NCBI GenBank assembly: GCA_934573945.1
Contig: CAKTMQ010000100.1
Location: 1 to 5,842, forward strand
Length of the DNA: 5,842 bases
Reading direction: 5' to 3'
Source: an uncultured Oscillospiraceae bacterium
Lineage (GTDB): Bacteria; Bacillota; Clostridia; Oscillospirales; Oscillospiraceae
The notes under the pieces are model-generated. The model saw only the letters and a list, made by a program, of their open reading frames with translations, did no database searches and was not told the DNA's origin. Below are positions 4,704 to 5,842 of this stretch, piece after piece. Both the position numbers and the translations under genes were made by a program. The first letter of the stretch is position 1. Every line of letters starts with the position of its first letter.

Positions 4704-5842
4704 ATGATCGATCTGAAAAAGTACGGTATTACCGGCGTGAACGAAATCGTTTACAACCCCTCCTATGAAGAACTCTTTGCTGAAGAGACCAAGAAGGAAC
4801 TGACCGGCTATGAAGTTGGCCAGGTTACTGAGCTTGACGCCGTGAATGTGATGACCGGCATCTATACCGGCCGCTCTCCTAAGGACAAGTATATCGTCAT
4901 GGACAGCAATTCCAAGGATACCGTGTGGTGGACCACCGACGGCTATAAGAACGACAACCACCCCATGAATGAGGATGTCTGGGCCAAGGTGAAGAATATC
5001 GCCGTCAGCGAGCTGTGCAACAAGCGTTTGTTCGTGGTAGATGCTTTCTGCGGCGCCAACAAGGATACCCGCATGGCCGTCCGCTTCATCATGGAAGTGG
5101 CCTGGCAGGCTCACTTTGTGGAGAATATGTTCATCAAGCCCACTGCGGAGGAGCTGAAGAACTTCGAGCCTGATTTCGTGGTCTACAACGCCTCCAAGGC
5201 AAAGGTGGAGAATTTCAAAGAGCTGGGGCTCAACTCCGAGACCTGCGTAGCCTTCAACATCACCTCCCGTGAACAGGTCATCATCAACACCTGGTACGGC
5301 GGCGAAATGAAGAAGGGTATGTTCTCCATGATGAACTACTATCTGCCTCTGAAGGGCATCGCTTCCATGCACTGCTCCGCCAATACCGACATGAACGGCG
5401 AAAATACTGCCATCTTCTTCGGCCTGTCCGGCACCGGCAAAACTACTCTGTCCACCGATCCCAAGCGTCTGCTGATCGGCGACGACGAGCACGGCTGGGA
5501 CGACAACGGCGTGTTTAACTTCGAGGGCGGCTGCTATGCCAAGGTCATCAATCTGGACAAGGATTCTGAGCCCGACATCTACAACGCCATCCGCCGTGAC
5601 GCCCTGCTGGAGAATGTTACCGTGGACGAAAACGGTAAGATCGATTTCGACGACAAATCCGTCACCGAGAACACCCGCGTCAGCTATCCCATCGACCATA
5701 TCAAGAATATTGTTCGTCCGATCTCCGCTGCTCCCGCGGCAAAGAACGTGATCTTCCTGTCTGCTGACGCTTTCGGCGTTCTGCCCCCCGTGTCCATCCT
5801 GACCCCCGAGCAGACCCAGTACTACTTCCTGTCCGGCTTCAC
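4704..5842 (+). CDS. pckA: Phosphoenolpyruvate carboxykinase (ATP), C-terminus cut by window edge
   Basis: The first 379 residues of an enzyme normally about 530-540 long. It interconverts oxaloacetate + ATP with PEP + CO2 + ADP in the cytoplasm; in gut fermenters it often runs toward CO2 fixation, making ATP on the way to succinate or other products. Visible active-site features: TGRSPKDKY with substrate-binding R57, [14 protein letters not shown] with K204, SMHCSAN with H223, the P-loop GLSGTGKTT (240-248, K246) and the metal-binding [11 protein letters not shown] (257-267, D260/D261). Together these mark the ATP-type rather than the GTP-type enzyme. The ATG at 4704 has an ideal ribosome site, AAGGAG at 4691-4696 with 7 bases of spacing. 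Codon use is much more biased than in the neighbours (AAG, ATC, CTG, ACC, GGC dominate), indicating high expression. No frameshift or missing key residue in the visible part. Confidence 0.97.
   Translation, partial: MIDLKKYGITGVNEIVYNPSYEELFAEETKKELTGYEVGQVTELDAVNVMTGIYTGRSPKDKYIVMDSNSKDTVWWTTDGYKNDNHPMNEDVWAKVKNIAVSELCNKRLFVVDAFCGANKDTRMAVRFIMEVAWQAHFVENMFIKPTAEELKNFEPDFVVYNASKAKVENFKELGLNSETCVAFNITSREQVIINTWYGGEMKKGMFSMMNYYLPLKGIASMHCSANTDMNGENTAIFFGLSGTGKTTLSTDPKRLLIGDDEHGWDDNGVFNFEGGCYAKVINLDKDSEPDIYNAIRRDALLENVTVDENGKIDFDDKSVTENTRVSYPIDHIKNIVRPISAAPAAKNVIFLSADAFGVLPPVSILTPEQTQYYFLSGF

Noticed and set aside
4584..5699. 371-codon open frame antisense to pckA
   Set aside because: It lies opposite a gene with very biased GC-rich codons, a well-known cause of long spurious antisense frames. 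Its predicted protein is a low-complexity run of V, H, G, D and I with no recognisable domain, while pckA on the other strand has all active-site motifs.
1..5842. Mobile element, CRISPR array, tRNA/rRNA or phage genes
   Set aside because: No transposase or integrase motifs, no regularly spaced repeats, no terminal inverted repeats and no structured RNA signatures were seen on either strand.

Overview
The window looks like an ordinary chromosomal segment of an anaerobic Firmicute of class Clostridia, most plausibly a gut Oscillospiraceae-type organism. This rests on three things: a SCIFF-peptide maturase (a near-universal Clostridia marker), a YqeB-type selenium-dependent molybdenum hydroxylase accessory protein, and an ATP-dependent PEP carboxykinase with highly biased codons. 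Base composition is visibly above 50% GC, higher than in classical Clostridium. The species cannot be named from the sequence alone.

Layout, left to right. The end of a radical SAM/SPASM peptide maturase (SCIFF system) overlaps by 4 bases (ATGA) a compact Orn/Lys/Arg decarboxylase-family enzyme, and the unit closes with a perfect 17-bp hairpin. A near-consensus promoter with an unusual set of CTTCCA/TGGAAG half-sites then drives a monocistronic MATE efflux transporter. The transporter converges, through a shared two-way hairpin, on a small ModE-like winged-helix regulator on the minus strand. That regulator is transcribed divergently from a yqeB-like gene. The two divergent promoters have their -35 boxes only 10 bp apart, and the regulator's promoter sits so close to its start codon that its mRNA should be leaderless or nearly so. 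Last comes pckA, cut by the window edge, with an extended -10 promoter and two similar dyads in its leader.

How the genes may work together. The decarboxylase is translationally coupled to the SCIFF maturase, but a shared pathway is not established. The regulator and yqeB form a natural pair: ModE-type DNA-binding domains are tied to molybdenum metabolism, and YqeB-family proteins to maturation of selenium-dependent molybdenum hydroxylases. This regulator lacks the molybdate-binding (MOP) domains, so any signal must come another way. The MATE pump and pckA look like independent units.

No mobile element, CRISPR array, tRNA, rRNA or phage gene is visible, and I did not find a convincing undescribed multi-gene system. 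The most interesting points are regulatory architecture (the leaderless regulator, the divergent operator candidates and the symmetric half-sites over the MATE promoter) and the maturase-decarboxylase coupling.
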